A DNA stretch of 8,253 nt from Bacteroidota bacterium (GTDB lineage: Bacteria > Bacteroidota > Bacteroidia > Chitinophagales > Chitinophagaceae): positions 1-8,253 of the forward strand of contig JAFDXS010000076.1 of assembly GCA_018267795.1 (NCBI GenBank), read 5' to 3'. Both the position numbers and the translations under genes were made by a program. Below are positions 7,091-8,253 of the stretch, piece after piece. The first letter of the stretch is position 1, and each line of letters opens with the position of its first letter. The notes under the pieces are model-generated. The model did no database searches. It was not told the origin of the DNA and saw only the letters and a program-made list of their open reading frames with translations.

Positions 7091-7259
7091 TTGCCGCAAT
7101 TGCCCGTTTGACATTATAAGAACTTTACAAGCGTAAGACTTATGGCCCTGCGCTATATGCAATATACTATTCCCTGAAGGGGGAAAGCAAATAATGATAT
7201 CCACATTTTACAGGAAAAACGCCTGAAGTTGGATGGGGAAATAATATCTATTAAAGACG

Positions 7260-7757
7260 TCATTTTGCTGGCTCAATGCTAAAGTTATTCTTTGCAGCAT
7301 ATTCCTTCTGCGCAGCATTCAATTTTTGAAGATCAGCAGTTTCCTTTTTAGATTCTTCTGTCAGGCGATCTAAGGCGGCCTGCACTTCTGCATCTGTAGC
7401 GTTTGCAGTCAATTTTTCCACCGGTATAAATGCATTTGCAATCATACTTTTTTCCATGGTTAAAAAATCAATCATGGCATGACGTAACTTTTCAGAACCC
7501 TTTACATCTTTAGCATTCTGTAATTCTTTGATACTTTTATCTATAAACACCTGCAATTCCCTACGTGGGCCTGCCAGTATGGTAAAATCCTTGCTCTTTA
7601 CAGCATCATTAAATTTATAACCCCAGGCCTGCCCCCTGGCATACAAACTATCTGTCAGCGCGGCTATATGATCATTGAACTCAATAGGTGTTTGCTGGGC
7701 AAAAGTCGTTTTGCAGCATATAACGCATATCAGGAATAAAAGGAACAGACGCGACAT
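7260..7757 (-). CDS. Small secreted protein, possibly LIC11966-family surface protein
   Basis: From the ATG at 7757 the protein has 165 residues. It begins with a Sec signal peptide (MSRLFLLFLICVICCKTTFA, cleavage expected after TFA before QQ). Cysteines in the hydrophobic core do not form a clear lipobox, so a soluble periplasmic or surface protein is more likely than a lipoprotein. The mature part is helical and charged: an N-terminal EFNDHIAALTDSLY helix, a middle KSIKELQNAKDVKGSEKLRHA segment, and a closing KLNAAQKEYAAKNNFSIE. This layout, and especially the ending, resembles the LIC11966 family of Bacteroidota and Leptospira as I remember it; that match is tentative and gives no biochemical role. 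An in-frame TTG at 7775 would add six residues (NKIVY and the initiator), spoil the signal peptide start, and lies in the -7 box, so I reject it. The gene is divergent from hscA. Confidence 0.75.
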   Translation of the reverse strand: MSRLFLLFLICVICCKTTFAQQTPIEFNDHIAALTDSLYARGQAWGYKFNDAVKSKDFTILAGPRRELQVFIDKSIKELQNAKDVKGSEKLRHAMIDFLTMEKSMIANAFIPVEKLTANATDAEVQAALDRLTEESKKETADLQKLNAAQKEYAAKNNFSIEPAK

Positions 7758-7772
7758 ATATACAATTTTATT

Positions 7773-7780
7773 CAAAACTA
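7773..7780 (-). promoter_or_regulatory. -7 box (TAGTTTTG) for the secreted-protein gene
   Basis: A perfect TAnnTTTG match on the minus strand, 15 bp before the ATG at 7757, which implies a leader of only about 10 nt. The -33 TTTG is not seen. The in-frame TTG at 7775-7773 overlaps this box, so it is unlikely to be a start codon. Confidence 0.5.
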
Positions 7781-7880
7781 TAAAATATTATAATTAAACC
7801 ATAACTGTTACGGCGATATTTTACTCATTCCATATTATTATGCTATCGACAGAAAGAATGGCTATCATATTAATAGTGAG

Positions 7881-7888
7881 TACCTTTG
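7881..7888 (+). promoter_or_regulatory. -7 box (TACCTTTG) for hscA
   Basis: A perfect TAnnTTTG match 19 bp before the hscA ATG at 7908, with a transcript start expected near 7895 and a leader of about 13 nt. No TTG or TTTG stands at the -33 distance (around 7854-7863). Confidence 0.5.
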
Positions 7889-7907
7889 TGCCCCAATTGA
7901 TGAACGC

Positions 7908-8253
7908 ATGGCCAAAGTATCGATAAATATAGCAACCGGAAGTTTGCAGCAGAAGGACACGATAGTGGGTATAGACCTGGGCACTACAAATAGCCTGATA
8001 GCTATAGTACGCCCTGATGAAAGGCAACCCATAGCGTTGCGGGAAACGGATGGACTGACACTGGTACCCAGCATTGTACATTTTGATAAAGAAGGAAATG
8101 TAACAGTAGGTAATGCCGCAAAGCAACTGCTGGTGGCAGAACCTGAGCGTACCATATACTCTGCCAAACGCCTGATGGGCAAATCTTACAAAGATGTAAG
8201 TGAGCATGCCGGGTTCTTTGCGTATAAAGTGATAGACGACAATACAGACTCCC
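7908..8253 (+). CDS. hscA: Fe-S cluster assembly Hsp70 chaperone HscA (5' part, cut by window end)
   Basis: The first 115 codons of an Hsp70 are present; the frame is open to the window end, so the gene is partial only because of the window. It begins MAKVSINIATGSLQQKDTIV and reaches the ATPase phosphate-1 motif GIDLGTTNSLIAIVRP at 21-36. VPSIVHF follows at 53-59, and then YSAKRLMGKSYKD at 84-96. The 20-residue lead-in before GIDLGTTNS and the S(A/V)KRLMG(K/R)S segment match HscA rather than DnaK, in which the motif lies almost at the N-terminus. HscA, with HscB, helps transfer Fe-S clusters from IscU to client proteins in the cytoplasm. The ATG at 7908 is chosen because no other in-frame start exists just upstream. 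Whether iscU or hscB lie downstream cannot be seen. Confidence 0.88.
   Translation, partial: MAKVSINIATGSLQQKDTIVGIDLGTTNSLIAIVRPDERQPIALRETDGLTLVPSIVHFDKEGNVTVGNAAKQLLVAEPERTIYSAKRLMGKSYKDVSEHAGFFAYKVIDDNTDS

Larger units (their letters stand above)
6860..7259. other. 400-bp non-coding region upstream of smc
   Basis: No credible gene was found on either strand; open frames here are only about 10-12 codons. The smc-proximal part holds the -7 box (6884-6891) and a repeat cluster (6969-7090). The distal part (7091-7259), which follows the stop codon of the secreted-protein gene, has a small TTCCC/GGGAA hairpin (7170-7185) without a T-run. I therefore see no clear terminator for that gene, and readthrough toward smc is possible. 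Confidence 0.6.

Noticed and set aside
7108..7113. TTGACA on the + strand, like a proteobacterial -35 box
   Set aside because: No matching TATAAT at 16-18 bp, no gene downstream on that strand, and Bacteroidota use a different promoter pattern.
7170..7185. TTCCC/GGGAA hairpin as terminator of the secreted-protein gene
   Set aside because: Only five pairs and no T-run on the minus strand after the stem, so it does not meet the pattern of an intrinsic terminator.
7142..7226. Two tiny + strand frames of about 10-12 codons
   Set aside because: Too short, no conserved feature or leader-peptide context, and no downstream + gene for them to regulate.
7840..7926. 28-codon frame with a hydrophobic middle overlapping the hscA start
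   Set aside because: It runs through the hscA -7 box and start codon in another frame and has no upstream signal; a chance frame is the simpler reading.
7821..8207. Two overlapping minus-strand frames of 128 and 105 codons
   Set aside because: Both are antisense to the start of hscA, which has clear Hsp70 motifs.

Overview
The window looks like chromosomal core DNA from a member of the Bacteroidota, most likely near the Chitinophagaceae. The reasons are moderate A+T content, no Shine-Dalgarno sequences before the starts, at least five upstream regions carrying the Bacteroidota -7 box TAnnTTTG, and SMC and HscA proteins of a Bacteroidota type. The placement is an inference from sequence style and remembered family features, not a search result.

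Layout, left to right. Positions 1-213 hold no recognisable gene. A small membrane-anchored protein of unknown function (214-570, +) ends at a good intrinsic terminator. An exported LigB/YgiD-type extradiol dioxygenase (624-1508, -) follows, with the only complete -33/-7 promoter in the window. Divergent from it is a probable two-gene operon (+): a short AlkA-type 3-methyladenine DNA glycosylase (1640-2263) and, 5 bp later, a J-domain co-chaperone with a C-terminal membrane anchor (2269-2925). A 103-residue unknown protein (2933-3244, -) converges on it.

The chromosome-structuring ATPase SMC fills 3329-6859 (-). It ends at a bidirectional-looking terminator and appears to start at a TTG codon. 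Upstream of smc is about 400 bp of non-coding DNA with a cluster of AATTTCCGGT-like repeats. Then come a small secreted protein resembling the LIC11966 family (7260-7757, -) and, divergently, the first 115 codons of the Hsp70-type Fe-S assembly chaperone HscA (7908 to the window end, +).

The genes are mostly separate housekeeping units covering DNA repair, chromosome organisation, protein folding and Fe-S assembly. I found no mobile element, CRISPR array, tRNA, rRNA or defence system. The points most worth a second look are the phased repeats upstream of smc, the TTG start of smc, the leucine at its Q-loop position, and the pairing of a DNA glycosylase with a membrane-anchored J protein.
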